From a virus: 50,070 nt of DNA. Shown here piece by piece: positions 15,103-24,001 of this stretch. Under the pieces are notes generated by a model. The model saw only the letters and a list, made by a program, of their open reading frames with translations, did not search any database and was not told the origin of the DNA. Location of the stretch: the IMG/VR virus record IMGVR_UViG_3300034072_002243, positions 1 to 50,070 of that record; one strand, 5' to 3'. Position 1 is the first letter of the stretch; each line of letters starts with the position of its first letter. Both the position numbers and the translations under genes were made by a program.

Positions 15103-15303
15103 CTTCGGCCCGCGCGACCGCGCCTCTGCCCGCAGCACCCGGGCGAGACCCGTGGCGTAGTCGAGGAACTTGTCGATATCCCAGTCCTCGACGCGGTCGA
15201 TGTCGGTGTTGAGCTCCCGCGCCAGACGGATGATCAGGTCGCGCCAGCGGACGCTGTCTGCGGATCCGTCAGCGCTGCCTGCAGCGCGGCGGCCCGCTTT
15301 CCC
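15103..15303 (-). CDS. E'-type extension of the tail assembly chaperone (made by -1 frameshift)
   Basis: Frame downstream of the slippery heptamer at 15297-15303, stop at 15100-15102. It adds about 65 residues (GKAGRRAAGSADG..., then WRDLIIRLARELNTDIDRVE, DIDKFLDYATGLARVLRAEA) to the first 87 residues of the gene at 15234-15557, giving a fusion of roughly 152 residues. There is no independent start with a ribosome binding site. Downstream frame location and helical content match the E+E' of P2 and gpGT of lambda, which bind the tape measure protein during tail assembly. Confidence 0.7.
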
Positions 15304-15557
15304 ATCAGCGGCACCGAACGCTCCACCAGTGTCTGGAGATCGTCCATGTCCAGTTCGGCAATGACCGCGCGGTCGACGCCGGCAAGTGCTGCATAGAGCC
15401 GGAACCCGGCCTCGGCGGAATTCTCGAGCCCCTCGGCCAGCAACGCGTCCTTGGCGCGCATGCGGCGCAGGGTCAGGGTCGAATAGGTGACGCCCGCAAC
15501 CTCGACCGGGAAGGCAAGCTCTATGGTTACAGCGCGCTGCGAAATGTCCTGCGTCAT
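15234..15557 (-). CDS. Tail assembly chaperone (P2 gpE / Mu gp41-like)
   Basis: 107 residues. VTIELAFPVEVAGVTYSTLT, LRRMRAKDALLAEGLENSAE and DMDDLQTLVERSVPLMGK match the phage tail assembly chaperone E family (TAC_7 type): a short beta N terminus describing the imported tail substrate, then helices. It lies between tube and tape measure, as in P2. Near its end it carries G GGA AAG in the zero frame, which allows a -1 shift into the longer frame. Confidence 0.85.
   Translation of the reverse strand: MTQDISQRAVTIELAFPVEVAGVTYSTLTLRRMRAKDALLAEGLENSAEAGFRLYAALAGVDRAVIAELDMDDLQTLVERSVPLMGKRAAALQAALTDPQTASAGAT
15297..15303 (-). other. Programmed -1 ribosomal frameshift site GGGAAAG
   Basis: On the minus strand the zero-frame codons are ATG GGA AAG, so the heptamer reads G GGA AAG, the same slippery sequence used by lambda gene G/T. 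A slip gives GGG AAA and continues in the -1 frame to a stop at 15100. GC-rich sequence follows, which could form a stimulating structure. Confidence 0.75.
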
Positions 15558-15567
15558 GATGCACCTT

Positions 15568-15600
15568 GAAAAAAAGCGGCCGCCCCGCGTCAGGGCGGCC
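15568..15600 (-). terminator. Rho-independent terminator after the tail tube gene
   Basis: On the minus strand: GGCCGCC (15600-15594), nine-base loop, GGCGGCC (15584-15578), then GC and a run of seven T. Strong intrinsic terminator between tube and chaperone genes, perhaps giving high tube and sheath expression relative to later genes. Confidence 0.8.
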
Positions 15601-15632
15601 AGTTGGAGGACGGCGAGAAGTGCGTTGGCGGG

Positions 15633-16148
15633 TCAGCGCCCGAGGGCCTCGCGGATCGGGGCCCAGAGATCCTTGCCCTTGAAGCGCAGGATGCGCTCGG
15701 CTTCGTCGGCGTAGATCAGCTCGGTGCCGTCGAGATGCAACTCGAAATGCGAGACCTCGGTGATCGCGTGCGAACAGCCCTGGAAATCCTCCGGGTCGGT
15801 CTCGTCCGGCTCCCAGCTCGTCACCGCGCCCTCGATGACGCAGCGACCGGGAACCGAGACGCCTGTGCGCTTGTTGCGATAGGCGCCGGCGAAGGTCCAG
15901 CGGTCGATCTCGCCGAACCCGGTGAAGACATCCGTGTCGATGCCCTTCACCGCAAAGGCCGGTTCGATCTTCTCCAGCCGCGGCAAGGTCACATCGCTCG
16001 ACAGGACGGACCCACCAGGACCATGACTGGCTTTCGCCAGCTTGATCGCCGGGATCGTCAGCTTGCTGAGGATGATCGAGCGATCGGCCGAGGTGTCGCT
16101 GTCGCGGCGCACATCGACCGCCTGCAGGACGTAGAGGGGAAGCTGCAT
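15633..16148 (-). CDS. Major tail tube protein (P2 FII-like)
   Basis: 171 residues from the ATG at 16148, with AAGGAG six bases upstream. QLPLYVLQAVDVRRDSDTSA, FAVKGIDTDVFTGFGEIDRW, FAGAYRNKRTG, and a C-terminal HFELHLDGTELIYADEAERI, LRFKGKDLWAPIREALGR match the P2 FII tube family. Polymerises into the inner tube through which DNA passes. Sits directly after the sheath, with a strong terminator behind it. Confidence 0.9.
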   Translation of the reverse strand: MQLPLYVLQAVDVRRDSDTSADRSIILSKLTIPAIKLAKASHGPGGSVLSSDVTLPRLEKIEPAFAVKGIDTDVFTGFGEIDRWTFAGAYRNKRTGVSVPGRCVIEGAVTSWEPDETDPEDFQGCSHAITEVSHFELHLDGTELIYADEAERILRFKGKDLWAPIREALGR

Positions 16149-16168
16149 GGTTGGCTCCTTGGGCTGCA

Positions 16169-17401
16169 TCAGGCCGTGGCGTTGAGGCGCGCGATGATCT
16201 CGCTGACGAGGCCATCGACGGCGGGGCGGTAGCGGCGGATTTCGTGGCTGGCCAGCTTGAAGGCCGGGGCCGGCTCGACGCCGATGTCCAGCTTCAGGTG
16301 ACCCATGCGGATCTGTTCCGGGCTGTTCTGGCTGCGCCGGAACATCGTCTCCTTGGGCGAATAACCAAGGATCCGGTTGGCCGCCTTGTGATCGCGCAGG
16401 GCGAAGGCGATGGAGTTGATCCAGGCCTCGACCAGCCCCGCGCTGACCTTCCGGCCCAGGAACTCGCGGGTGATGGCGATGATCTGGGTGACGATGTAGT
16501 CGGTGGCGCGAACCTGGTGGATCTGCTCCCAGAGCTCGCCGGTCTGCGCGTTGTCCGTGCCGATGAACCGGTAACCGCCATCGGCGGCGGCGGCGTCAAC
16601 GCCTGCCTCGCCCTCGACGACGATGGAAACATTGGCCGCCAGAAGCTGCTGGCCTTCGGTCGAGCCGTCGAGCAGGGAGAACGGGATCTTGCGCGCGACC
16701 CCGGCCAGCCCGAACACCGGGCGATTGGCGAAGGGATCGAAGGGGAAGCCGCCGTTTTCGTTGTCCACGCGGGCGATCAGTCCGGCAATGCGCGGGGCCA
16801 TCGACCGGGTGACGACGGTGGAGCCCTCCCAGACGCGGGCCTCGCTGCCGATCGGCATCAGGCGCTCGCTGGTCATGGTCTCGCGCGCGTCGATGGAATT
16901 TGCCTTGCTGGTCGCGTCCACATCGACCGGCGCGATGGCCAGAATCTTCGGCAGGTTCGCCTCGAGCGCGGCAATGACCGGGTTGGTCGTGTTGAGATCC
17001 GGCCGCCAGGCGGTGCGCCCGGCAACCACGACGCGCGGGGTGGCGTTGACCGCCGAGGGGATCGAGGCGAGCCCGTTGACGATGGCCGCGATGGCCGCGC
17101 AGGTGGCCGCCGCATTGGCGCCCTCGGCCACGCGCACGACCGTGACATCCGCGCCCGCGTTGATCGAGGTCAGCTGGTCATTGATGCCCCGCACCGCATC
17201 GCGCAGGAGGCCGGTCCCGAGGGCGGCGACCGCATCCGTGTCGGACGAGGCGATGCGCTTCGGAGTATCGAGCGGATACTCAGTGGCTGACGCATCAGCC
17301 GAGGTCTCGATGACGAGGATCTTGGAAAAATCCGCGCCGAGCGCAGGCACCGGCTCGTCCTGCGGCCGGGTGAACTGCATGCCGAAAACCGGTGCACTCA
17401 T
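16169..17401 (-). CDS. Tail sheath protein (P2 FI-like)
   Basis: 410 residues, the usual size for P2-type sheaths. Starts FGMQFTRPQDEPVPALGADF, has the conserved core WRPDLNTTNPVIAALEANLP, and ends with RRSQNSPEQIRMGHLKLDIG and FKLASHEIRRYRPAVDGLV, the typical C-terminal sheath domain that handshakes between subunits. Contracts on host contact to drive the tube through the envelope. Followed by the tube gene, preceded by a terminator. Confidence 0.92.
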   Translation of the reverse strand: MSAPVFGMQFTRPQDEPVPALGADFSKILVIETSADASATEYPLDTPKRIASSDTDAVAALGTGLLRDAVRGINDQLTSINAGADVTVVRVAEGANAAATCAAIAAIVNGLASIPSAVNATPRVVVAGRTAWRPDLNTTNPVIAALEANLPKILAIAPVDVDATSKANSIDARETMTSERLMPIGSEARVWEGSTVVTRSMAPRIAGLIARVDNENGGFPFDPFANRPVFGLAGVARKIPFSLLDGSTEGQQLLAANVSIVVEGEAGVDAAAADGGYRFIGTDNAQTGELWEQIHQVRATDYIVTQIIAITREFLGRKVSAGLVEAWINSIAFALRDHKAANRILGYSPKETMFRRSQNSPEQIRMGHLKLDIGVEPAPAFKLASHEIRRYRPAVDGLVSEIIARLNATA

Positions 17402-17436
17402 TATTCGCTCCTGTGGTGATAGGGGCCCGAACGGGC

Positions 17437-17461
17437 AAAGAAAAAGCCCGCCGAAGCGGGC
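17437..17461 (-). terminator. Rho-independent terminator upstream of the sheath gene
   Basis: On the minus strand GCCCGC-TTCG-GCGGGC followed by five T (17445-17441). Very strong tetraloop terminator between the fibre-accessory gene and the sheath gene, so sheath and tube probably have their own promoter. Confidence 0.85.
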
Positions 17462-17487
17462 CTTGATCAGGGTGTGTGGTCAGACCG

Positions 17488-17919
17488 TCAGGCGGGCCAG
17501 CCTGCCATGATGTCGATGGTGTCGAGCTCCGCGTCGTCCTCGGCCGCCGCCACCAACAGTTTGAGGTCGTTCGCATGGACGACGAGCAAGCCCTCTCGAG
17601 CTGCGAGGCGGGAGCCGAACATGAAGACCGTCTGCGCGTCCATCGAGACGCGGCTGTCATCCGCCGCGATCCAGGCGAAATCGACGGGCTCGCCGTGCCA
17701 GCGGAGATTGCCCGGCTGGGCCCCTCCTGTGATCGCCCCAAGTGCAGATATCCGGGCCCGGTCGATGCGCTCGCGGCTAACAGGGTCCGCCTGAAATGCG
17801 ACGCCGCTGAATGTGAACGGTGCGTCGATGCGGCGGTCCCGTTCGGCGTTGATCTTCTGGACCATTTGATCGCGGCGACTGAGAACCAGCGCCGGGCGAA
17901 AACGTCTGGCTGCCATCAT
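17488..17919 (-). CDS. DUF4376-type fibre accessory protein
   Basis: About 143 residues; the start is either of two adjacent ATGs (17919 or 17916) overlapping the stop of the fibre gene. The pattern INAERDRRIDAPFTFSGVAF, RERIDRARISALGAI, DFAWIAADDSRVSMDAQT matches DUF4376, found in phage tail-fibre accessory proteins and C-terminal to fibres. It probably helps assemble or tops the fibre encoded just upstream. Confidence 0.75.
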   Translation of the reverse strand: MMAARRFRPALVLSRRDQMVQKINAERDRRIDAPFTFSGVAFQADPVSRERIDRARISALGAITGGAQPGNLRWHGEPVDFAWIAADDSRVSMDAQTVFMFGSRLAAREGLLVVHANDLKLLVAAAEDDAELDTIDIMAGWPA

Positions 17920-19322
17920 GCACCCCACTGGAAGACGGTGCCGGCGATGCGGGCATCCTTGCCGCTGGCCGCAACGTGACGATAGACCATGCTCGATCCT
18001 GCTGGCTGGCCGGAGATGCTGGCGCTGCCATCATAGACAACGCTGCCGTCCATGAGCGTTTCAACCGGCTCCAGCGTTACTGCTGTCCAACTGACCCCGC
18101 CATCGCGACTGACGGAACTGACCAGATCGCTGTTGACTGCCACCGCCCCGCCGGTCTCTGGCGGCAGCAGGTGGAGGGCCAACCGGGCGAGCGACGGGTT
18201 GACGACATCCGAGGCAAAGGACACTGACCGTGCTGTGTAGCCCTGAAGCAGGCCTTCGAAGAACCGGGCCTCTATGACCTGCCAGAAATTGTTTGGCGCG
18301 TTGGACGTCGCCAGGACGCGCCACCACCGATGCGGACCAGCGGTTTCCGGAATGGTGATGGTGCTCACCCCGCTCGCTGACTGGTTGAGCGGCGCACCCG
18401 CGACAGCAGGCGTCCAGCTCGACCCGTTGTCGGAATACTGGACAGCGACCTGTGTCGGCCGGTCTCCGGACGATGATGCGCTGTTGACAATCTCGACCCG
18501 TGCCAGCAACCGCGCAGACGCGAAGATCTGGCCGATCCAGGCCGAACCGCTGATGGCCCCATTCGGCGAGTTCCAACTCGTTGAGGTCGACCCATCGAAT
18601 GCAGCTGTCGCCGGGTTTGTACCGCTGGCCTCGCCCGATGCGATGGCTTGAGCAGGCGTTGCAATGCTCGCCCCCGCCACGACCAAAGACCGGATAAATC
18701 CACCTGCAACCGACGGCACGGATGCCAGATCACTGGCGTCCGTGTAGGGGTCGACGATGCCGTCGGCCATTCCCATCCTGTCGCCGCGCAGCTCGGCGAT
18801 CGTCAGGGCGAGCATGCGGATTTGTCGAGACAAAGCGCTGACCGCCGCTTGCCGTTGTACCGCCTCAGCTTCGACGGCGCTTGAGCGGGCAGCCGTTTCG
18901 GCCGAGATAGCAGCTGACAGCGTGGTGTTGAGTGTGCTGATGGTGGTCACCAGCCCGGCGAGCGCGGCCTGGACGTTCGTTCCCGTCAGCCCGGGGATAG
19001 GGCTGACGGGGACACTCTCGGCAAGAATTCCGCGCTGCTCGAGATCCTCAAGCAGCGCGACTGCTTCAGCTGTCGCAGCCTGGATTGCAACGAGCTGGGT
19101 TTGCGCCTCGGTGATGAGCGGCAGCAAAAGCGCATTCAGGCGAGCCAGACCCAGTTGCCCGATCTCGGCTGCCAACGCCTGAAAGTTGAATGCGAGCTGT
19201 TCGACTGCGTTCAGGCGCTGGTGAATTGACAGAAACCTGCTGTTCAGCTGATCGGCATCCAGCCGCGTGATCCCGTCGCGAAACCGGTACTCCCTGTCGA
19301 AGTCGACAGACGGGGCGCTCAT
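17916..19322 (-). CDS. Tail fibre protein with discoidin (F5/8 type C)-like domain
   Basis: 468 residues. N-terminal virion-attachment part (FDREYRFRDGITRLDADQLN), a long helical/coiled-coil stretch to about 190 (FNFQALAAEIGQLGLARLNA, AAISAETAARSSAVEAEAVQ), then at about 225-360 a galactose-binding-like fold: ATAAFDGSTSTSWNSPNG, ARVEIVNSAS, TQVAVQYSDNGSSW, RWWRVLATSN, the hallmark of F5/8 type C domains. It probably binds surface glycans. Overlaps the next gene by 7 bases on each side as part of a coupled string. Confidence 0.8.
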   Translation of the reverse strand: MSAPSVDFDREYRFRDGITRLDADQLNSRFLSIHQRLNAVEQLAFNFQALAAEIGQLGLARLNALLLPLITEAQTQLVAIQAATAEAVALLEDLEQRGILAESVPVSPIPGLTGTNVQAALAGLVTTISTLNTTLSAAISAETAARSSAVEAEAVQRQAAVSALSRQIRMLALTIAELRGDRMGMADGIVDPYTDASDLASVPSVAGGFIRSLVVAGASIATPAQAIASGEASGTNPATAAFDGSTSTSWNSPNGAISGSAWIGQIFASARLLARVEIVNSASSSGDRPTQVAVQYSDNGSSWTPAVAGAPLNQSASGVSTITIPETAGPHRWWRVLATSNAPNNFWQVIEARFFEGLLQGYTARSVSFASDVVNPSLARLALHLLPPETGGAVAVNSDLVSSVSRDGGVSWTAVTLEPVETLMDGSVVYDGSASISGQPAGSSMVYRHVAASGKDARIAGTVFQWGA

Positions 19323-19561
19323 GCCCCGCCTCCGGTCGCGTCCTGCCGCTCCCGCCCTTCCGGCGGGATGACGCAGGCGCCAGGCTCGCGCGGTGTGTAG
19401 AGCACCGCCTCGAGGACATCCTCGCGGATCTCCTCGAGCGCCGCGCCCAGCAGCCGGGCGGGCACGTTCGGGCGCAGGATGACGCCCGGACCGCGCGGGA
19501 TGACCCGGCGCACGCGCACCATATAGACGGCGGCCGGGTCAATCGTTTCAGGGATGGTCAT
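19319..19561 (-). CDS. Small phage protein between fibre and baseplate genes
   Basis: 80 residues, coupled through ATGA to the fibre gene downstream. MVRVRRVIPRGPGVILRPNV then LLGAALEEIREDVLEAVLYT: one beta hairpin and one helix. Similar short proteins occur near fibre genes of alphaproteobacterial prophages, function unknown. Confidence 0.65.
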   Translation of the reverse strand: MTIPETIDPAAVYMVRVRRVIPRGPGVILRPNVPARLLGAALEEIREDVLEAVLYTPREPGACVIPPEGRERQDATGGGA

Positions 19562-19575
19562 GGCGTGTTGTCTCC

Positions 19576-21864
19576 TCAGAGAGCCTGCTGAAACAGCGCG
19601 GCGCCGTGATAGGTCGCGACCGCGCTGTTGGTGACGCCGTCAACCCGGATCCGGTAGGTCCGCGTCGGCGCCGCCAGGTTGAAGACGCATTTGAAGGTGA
19701 AGGCCTTCGGATCGAAGGGATCCGGCTCGACGACGACACTGTCTGCCGTCTCGACCGTTTCACCGGCCCCGGCGAGCAGGCTGATCGTGCAATCGTGGAT
19801 CGCTTCGTTGTAGGCCTCCACGCGCAGGTCAACCTGCACCTGCGTCGTGGTGATGCCCGCGCCGAGATCGAACAGCTGCGAGATCCAGCGGAAATCCGTG
19901 CGTGGCCGCCAGGTGTTGTACTGGCTGAGCCCCACATCAAGCCCCGGCATGTCATCGGTAGACCCGAGGAACACCGCCCGAAGCTGCAGCAAGGCCGGCA
20001 GACCGAGCAGCGGCGTGGCACTGTTCTCCCCGCCGATGGTGTCCACCGGGTACCAGATGCCGTCCTTCTTGTACTCCCAGACCAGCTTGGTCGACTGCGG
20101 CGTTGCGCCAACGGTCAAAAACTTGACGTTGGCGATGCCGTTCTCAAGTTCCAGTGCCTCAAAGTCGACTTCGATCCGGGTACGGTCAAACTTGGCAAAG
20201 CCGACCTCGAAGGCCATGTCCCGGTTGAGATCACCCTGGAACCAGGCCTGATCCGTCGAGTGGAACAGCGTACCTTCGGCAAACTTGTTGCCGGAGATCG
20301 TCGCGATGTGGTGATTGCCGCCGGTGATCAGAACAATGCCATAGCGCCGTCCGGGCGCCAGATGCGTCGGCAGGAAATCGACACGGGTCGCCTGAGGCCA
20401 GGCGCGCAGGTTTGCGGCTGGAACAGTGACCTTTGCCAGCGTCTTCTCAGGCGCCGGGCTGCCGCTCGGTGTGATCTCCGTGATCAGCACATGCACGTCA
20501 CCGGACGTGTCGACCCGGTTGAAGAACAGGTTGACATAGATCATCCAGCCGGCATTGGCATTCAGGAAGGTCTGACCGATGACCGAGCCGTTGAGGCCCT
20601 CGGTGATGGTCTGTGCTTCCCAGTAGGTCTCGGTCCAGCTGTCGGTCCAGACCTGCTGCAGCCGTACCTCGAGGTGATCGCCTGCCTCGTTGTTGTTCGG
20701 ATCGAAGTCGCGGCCCGTGAACTCGACATTGAAGGTCTCGCCGTCGCGCCGCAACGTCTGGCTGATCGCATCATAGGTGCCGTTATAGAACTCCGCCCTG
20801 TTGGTGCAGGTGGTGTAGCTCGGGCCATAACGGGTGGCCGAGCGGCTGATCGACTTTTTGACCTGGATGGTGGTCTGGTGCTGAAACTGGCTGATCGACA
20901 GCTCGCCGTCATTGCCGACGACCGATATCCGGGTGTTGTCGGTATGGGCCGGCAGCACGAAGCTTCCCGACCGGCGCAGCTTGGGGTCAGCCGGGTTGAG
21001 CGGCCGCAGCAACGCAATCCGCTCCTGGGCGGCCGGGAACCGGATTCCCTCCTCGACGCGAGCCAACCACAGCGGATGCGTAGGCGCAGACCCGGAATTG
21101 TTCAGGAAATAGTCGAAGCTGTAGCTTTGCGCGAGATCGGACAGGCCTTCTCGCCGCTTCAGCCGCGAAATGTCACGGATCATCCGGCGATGGATGTGCG
21201 GGCTGATGATGCCCTGCGTCCGCTGCGTCAGGTCGGCGATGTCGGTGGCCAAGCTGTCGATCCGGGCGCCGGCGTTCTCGCGGAAGCCTTCCAGCGCAAT
21301 GATGTCGCTGCGCAGCTCTTCCATCGACCGCAGCTTGTTGGCCGTCAGCATGGTGATCGTCACCACACCGGACGGGCTCAGCAGCACATCGGCGCAGGCA
21401 ACCGCACCCGGAGCAATGACGGCACGGACCGGATTGACGGCCTCAGCCCCATAGATGACCTCGACCGTCATGGTCCGGCGGCGCTCGCGCGGCGCCGTGC
21501 GGGCTTCCGCCGCGCCGGTCGTCTCGTCGATGATGTAGTCGCGCGGCTGCAGATCCGTGTCGATCTCCTGGCCGGCGAGCACGACGGTCGCGATCCGCGT
21601 GAGCGTCAGCGGCAGGTTGGACGTCAGGGTGAATTCGGTGTCGGTGGTCCGCTCGAAGGTCTTGCCAGCCACCCGGACACGGCCCGGGGCAACGTTGATG
21701 ACCGCCGCACCGTTCTGCGTCACGTTGGCGCCGGAAAAGAAATTGCCCGAACCGACAGCGTCCTGGACAACAGCGTCAACGGCAGCTTGCGCGAACTTGC
21801 CGATCTTCGTGAGGTCACCGCCGGTAACCTCCTGATACTCTTCCACAAGCACGAGGCTGGACAT
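19576..21864 (-). CDS. Large baseplate-associated tail protein (DUF4815-like)
   Basis: 762 residues from the ATG at 21864, whose first base overlaps the stop of the I-like gene (TAATG). N terminus: SSLVLVEEYQEVTGGDLTKI then NVTQNGAAVINVAPGRVRVA and TTDTEFTLTSNLPLTLTRIA, a pattern seen in baseplate-adjacent proteins such as DUF4815 (tentative). The large C-terminal part is beta-rich with repeats of carbohydrate-binding style (GSVIGQTFLNANAGWMIYVN, RIEVDFEALELENGIANVKF). Probably the wedge/fibre connector or adsorption apparatus. Confidence 0.65.
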   Translation of the reverse strand: MSSLVLVEEYQEVTGGDLTKIGKFAQAAVDAVVQDAVGSGNFFSGANVTQNGAAVINVAPGRVRVAGKTFERTTDTEFTLTSNLPLTLTRIATVVLAGQEIDTDLQPRDYIIDETTGAAEARTAPRERRRTMTVEVIYGAEAVNPVRAVIAPGAVACADVLLSPSGVVTITMLTANKLRSMEELRSDIIALEGFRENAGARIDSLATDIADLTQRTQGIISPHIHRRMIRDISRLKRREGLSDLAQSYSFDYFLNNSGSAPTHPLWLARVEEGIRFPAAQERIALLRPLNPADPKLRRSGSFVLPAHTDNTRISVVGNDGELSISQFQHQTTIQVKKSISRSATRYGPSYTTCTNRAEFYNGTYDAISQTLRRDGETFNVEFTGRDFDPNNNEAGDHLEVRLQQVWTDSWTETYWEAQTITEGLNGSVIGQTFLNANAGWMIYVNLFFNRVDTSGDVHVLITEITPSGSPAPEKTLAKVTVPAANLRAWPQATRVDFLPTHLAPGRRYGIVLITGGNHHIATISGNKFAEGTLFHSTDQAWFQGDLNRDMAFEVGFAKFDRTRIEVDFEALELENGIANVKFLTVGATPQSTKLVWEYKKDGIWYPVDTIGGENSATPLLGLPALLQLRAVFLGSTDDMPGLDVGLSQYNTWRPRTDFRWISQLFDLGAGITTTQVQVDLRVEAYNEAIHDCTISLLAGAGETVETADSVVVEPDPFDPKAFTFKCVFNLAAPTRTYRIRVDGVTNSAVATYHGAALFQQAL

Positions 21865-23123
21865 TATCGGGTCTCCACTTGCGCGCCGCAAATCACGTCA
21901 CCGCAGAGCTGGGAGAACCCCGCGCGGACGACCTGCGTGCAATTGATGTTGAGATAGATCTGATCGCGCAGCGACTTGGCCGCTGCGGTCGCCTCAAGGA
22001 TCTCTGCGAGTGCTGCCTGCTCGCCGGGATAGGCGTGCCCGGCACCGGCAAAGCCGCCGGCGTAGAGCTTGCGGGCCCGTGCCGGCTTGCTGATGCGGAC
22101 CTTGACGTCCGCCGTGTAGGCCGGCTGGCCGAGGCGGGTGACGCTCGAGAAGAACCGGCCGCGCCGTGGCGGCACATGCCGGCCCGGCACATAGAGCCAG
22201 ACCGTGTCATAGATCCGCAGGAACGCCGACGACGGCATGATGTGGCGGCCTGCCCCGGCATGCGACGCACCGGCGAAGAACTTGAACCGCGACACTGTCC
22301 CGGTGCCCGCCCCTTCGACGGGCGTGGGGTCAATCGGCGTGAGACCCGGCGAAACTGTCAGACGCCGCCTGTCACCACGGATTGCGCCATACGCCACAGA
22401 CTGCTGCAGGGTGATGGTCGATGCACGAACACCGCCGCCAGCGAACCGACGCCGCCGGGCAACTCCAGCCGCCAGGGCGAAGGGCTTGAAGACCTGTAGC
22501 TGGATCACCTCCTCACGGACGGCGATCCTGTCGTCCTCGACCGCCGTGACCACAGTCACGGACAATTCGGTCTCGATTCCTCTGTCGTTGAGGAATGCCC
22601 GTCGCCCTGCCCTGTTCTCGGCGGTCGAGGGGACGAGCGCGGCCGCATGCGGGCCTCGCGTCACCCCGGCATGCGACGCACCGGCGAAGAATGTGCGCGG
22701 GCGCGAGGCCTTGCCGCGAAACGGATAGATGCGCAGCTCCGGATAATGCTTGAGCCATGCCGCCCGGTCCGATGCGGTAAAGTCTGCGCCGACATAAGCC
22801 GTCGAGGGCGGACGCTCAAACCGCAGCACCTCGCCACCGGCGCAGTTGATCATCTCGCTGAGGGCCGCTGGCGAGCCTTTTAGCTTGTGCAGCTGTAGGG
22901 ACCGAGCCACCGCCCGCCGTTGTTCGCTCTCTCCCCAGCTGCGCAGCCAGACGTCAACCGACAGGCCTTGCGCGAGGAATGGCAGGAAGGTGGCCGGAAC
23001 CGTCTGCGGATCGACCAGGCTCTCGATAGGGGCCTGGATGGAGACGCTGCGGGCGGCGACCTGCTCGATCGCCCGCTCGAGCGGCGTGCTCTGCGGCGGC
23101 AGGATCGATGCCACGTCGCTCAT
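21864..23123 (-). CDS. Tail protein I (P2 gpI-like) with long C-terminal extension
   Basis: 419 residues, more than twice P2 gpI (176). The first ~135 residues carry the I signature: TPLERAIEQVAARSVSIQAP, FLPFLAQGLSVDVWLRSWGE, RRAVARSLQLHKLKGSPAAL. The extension contains a repeated motif, FFAGASHAGVTRG, FFAGASHAGAGRH and YAGGFAGAGHAYPG, spaced 115-130 residues apart, suggesting duplicated small domains. gpI and gpJ build the baseplate wedge. Coupled to J upstream. Confidence 0.85.
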   Translation of the reverse strand: MSDVASILPPQSTPLERAIEQVAARSVSIQAPIESLVDPQTVPATFLPFLAQGLSVDVWLRSWGESEQRRAVARSLQLHKLKGSPAALSEMINCAGGEVLRFERPPSTAYVGADFTASDRAAWLKHYPELRIYPFRGKASRPRTFFAGASHAGVTRGPHAAALVPSTAENRAGRRAFLNDRGIETELSVTVVTAVEDDRIAVREEVIQLQVFKPFALAAGVARRRRFAGGGVRASTITLQQSVAYGAIRGDRRRLTVSPGLTPIDPTPVEGAGTGTVSRFKFFAGASHAGAGRHIMPSSAFLRIYDTVWLYVPGRHVPPRRGRFFSSVTRLGQPAYTADVKVRISKPARARKLYAGGFAGAGHAYPGEQAALAEILEATAAAKSLRDQIYLNINCTQVVRAGFSQLCGDVICGAQVETR

Positions 23124-24001
23124 TACCGGACCTCAATGTCGAGAGTAGCGGACTGCAGCCGGGCGATCTGGCTACCCGACGTCACAACGTCGCCGGCGGG
23201 CGCGCTCCGGATCACGGTCTCGACGCCCGGCACCTTCAGGGCCGCGTCGATGCCGACGCTGTAGACTGTCTGTGCAATGCGATCCCGGCTCGCGGCATAG
23301 TCGAGCAACGCCGACATCGCCTCCTGCCGGATCGTTTCCGGGTCAGGACCGCGCGGAATGACCAGCCGTGCGGCAACGCTGTAGGGGATGACGTCAGCGC
23401 GCCGGACCGACACGCTGTCTGTCAGCGGCGTCTTGTCTTCGAAGGCAAAGAGGTCGATCAGACGGGCAATGACCGCATCCGGAACCTCTTGCCCCGGCAG
23501 CGCGGCAAGAACCACCTCGACCCGGCCCGGCGCTTTCTGCCAGGCCCAGCAATCGTGCACGGACGGGTCGATTGTCAGCCCGTGAAAGATGTAGGCGCCG
23601 CGCGGGCCGCCCATCGAAAACGCCTCGGGAGCGTACTGAAGCCGACGACGAAAACGCTCGTCAGGCTCCATCTCCTGCGTGCCGTCGGGCAGGGTCCGCA
23701 CGACCAGGCGCACAATCCCGAACAGGGCGCCGAGATGGTCGAGGTCCGGGCCGCGAGCGAAAGCCAGCATCGTTGCCCGGGCCGCATCGTTAATGCGCGC
23801 CCTGAGCAGGGTCTCGCGGTAGGAGAACACCTCAAGCAGCATCGTGACCGGACTGCCCTCGAGGGCAGTCAGGTCATAGTCCGGCCAGCGTGCGACCAGG
23901 TCGGCCTTCAGCTCGGACAGGATCTGCTGATAGGACAGAACCTCGACAAGCGCCGGCGGCGGCAGCCGCGACAAGTCAACCGCTGTCGGCGCATAGGTCA
24001 T
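23123..24001 (-). CDS. Baseplate assembly protein J (P2 gpJ-like)
   Basis: 292 residues from the ATG at 24001, overlapping the stop of W (ATGA). VDLSRLPPPALVEVLSYQQI, DYDLTALEGSPVTMLLEVFS, YRETLLRARINDAARATMLA, DLDHLGALFGIVRL match the J family start. The VVIPRGPDPETIRQEA-type region and YSVGIDAALKVPGVETV close it. Forms the wedge rim of the baseplate. Good match in size to P2 gpJ (302). Confidence 0.92.
   Translation of the reverse strand: MTYAPTAVDLSRLPPPALVEVLSYQQILSELKADLVARWPDYDLTALEGSPVTMLLEVFSYRETLLRARINDAARATMLAFARGPDLDHLGALFGIVRLVVRTLPDGTQEMEPDERFRRRLQYAPEAFSMGGPRGAYIFHGLTIDPSVHDCWAWQKAPGRVEVVLAALPGQEVPDAVIARLIDLFAFEDKTPLTDSVSVRRADVIPYSVAARLVIPRGPDPETIRQEAMSALLDYAASRDRIAQTVYSVGIDAALKVPGVETVIRSAPAGDVVTSGSQIARLQSATLDIEVR

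Noticed and set aside
19606-21957. 783-codon plus-strand frame
   Set aside because: Exact antisense shadow of the large tail protein and its neighbour; Arg/Asp/Gly-rich sequence with no domain.
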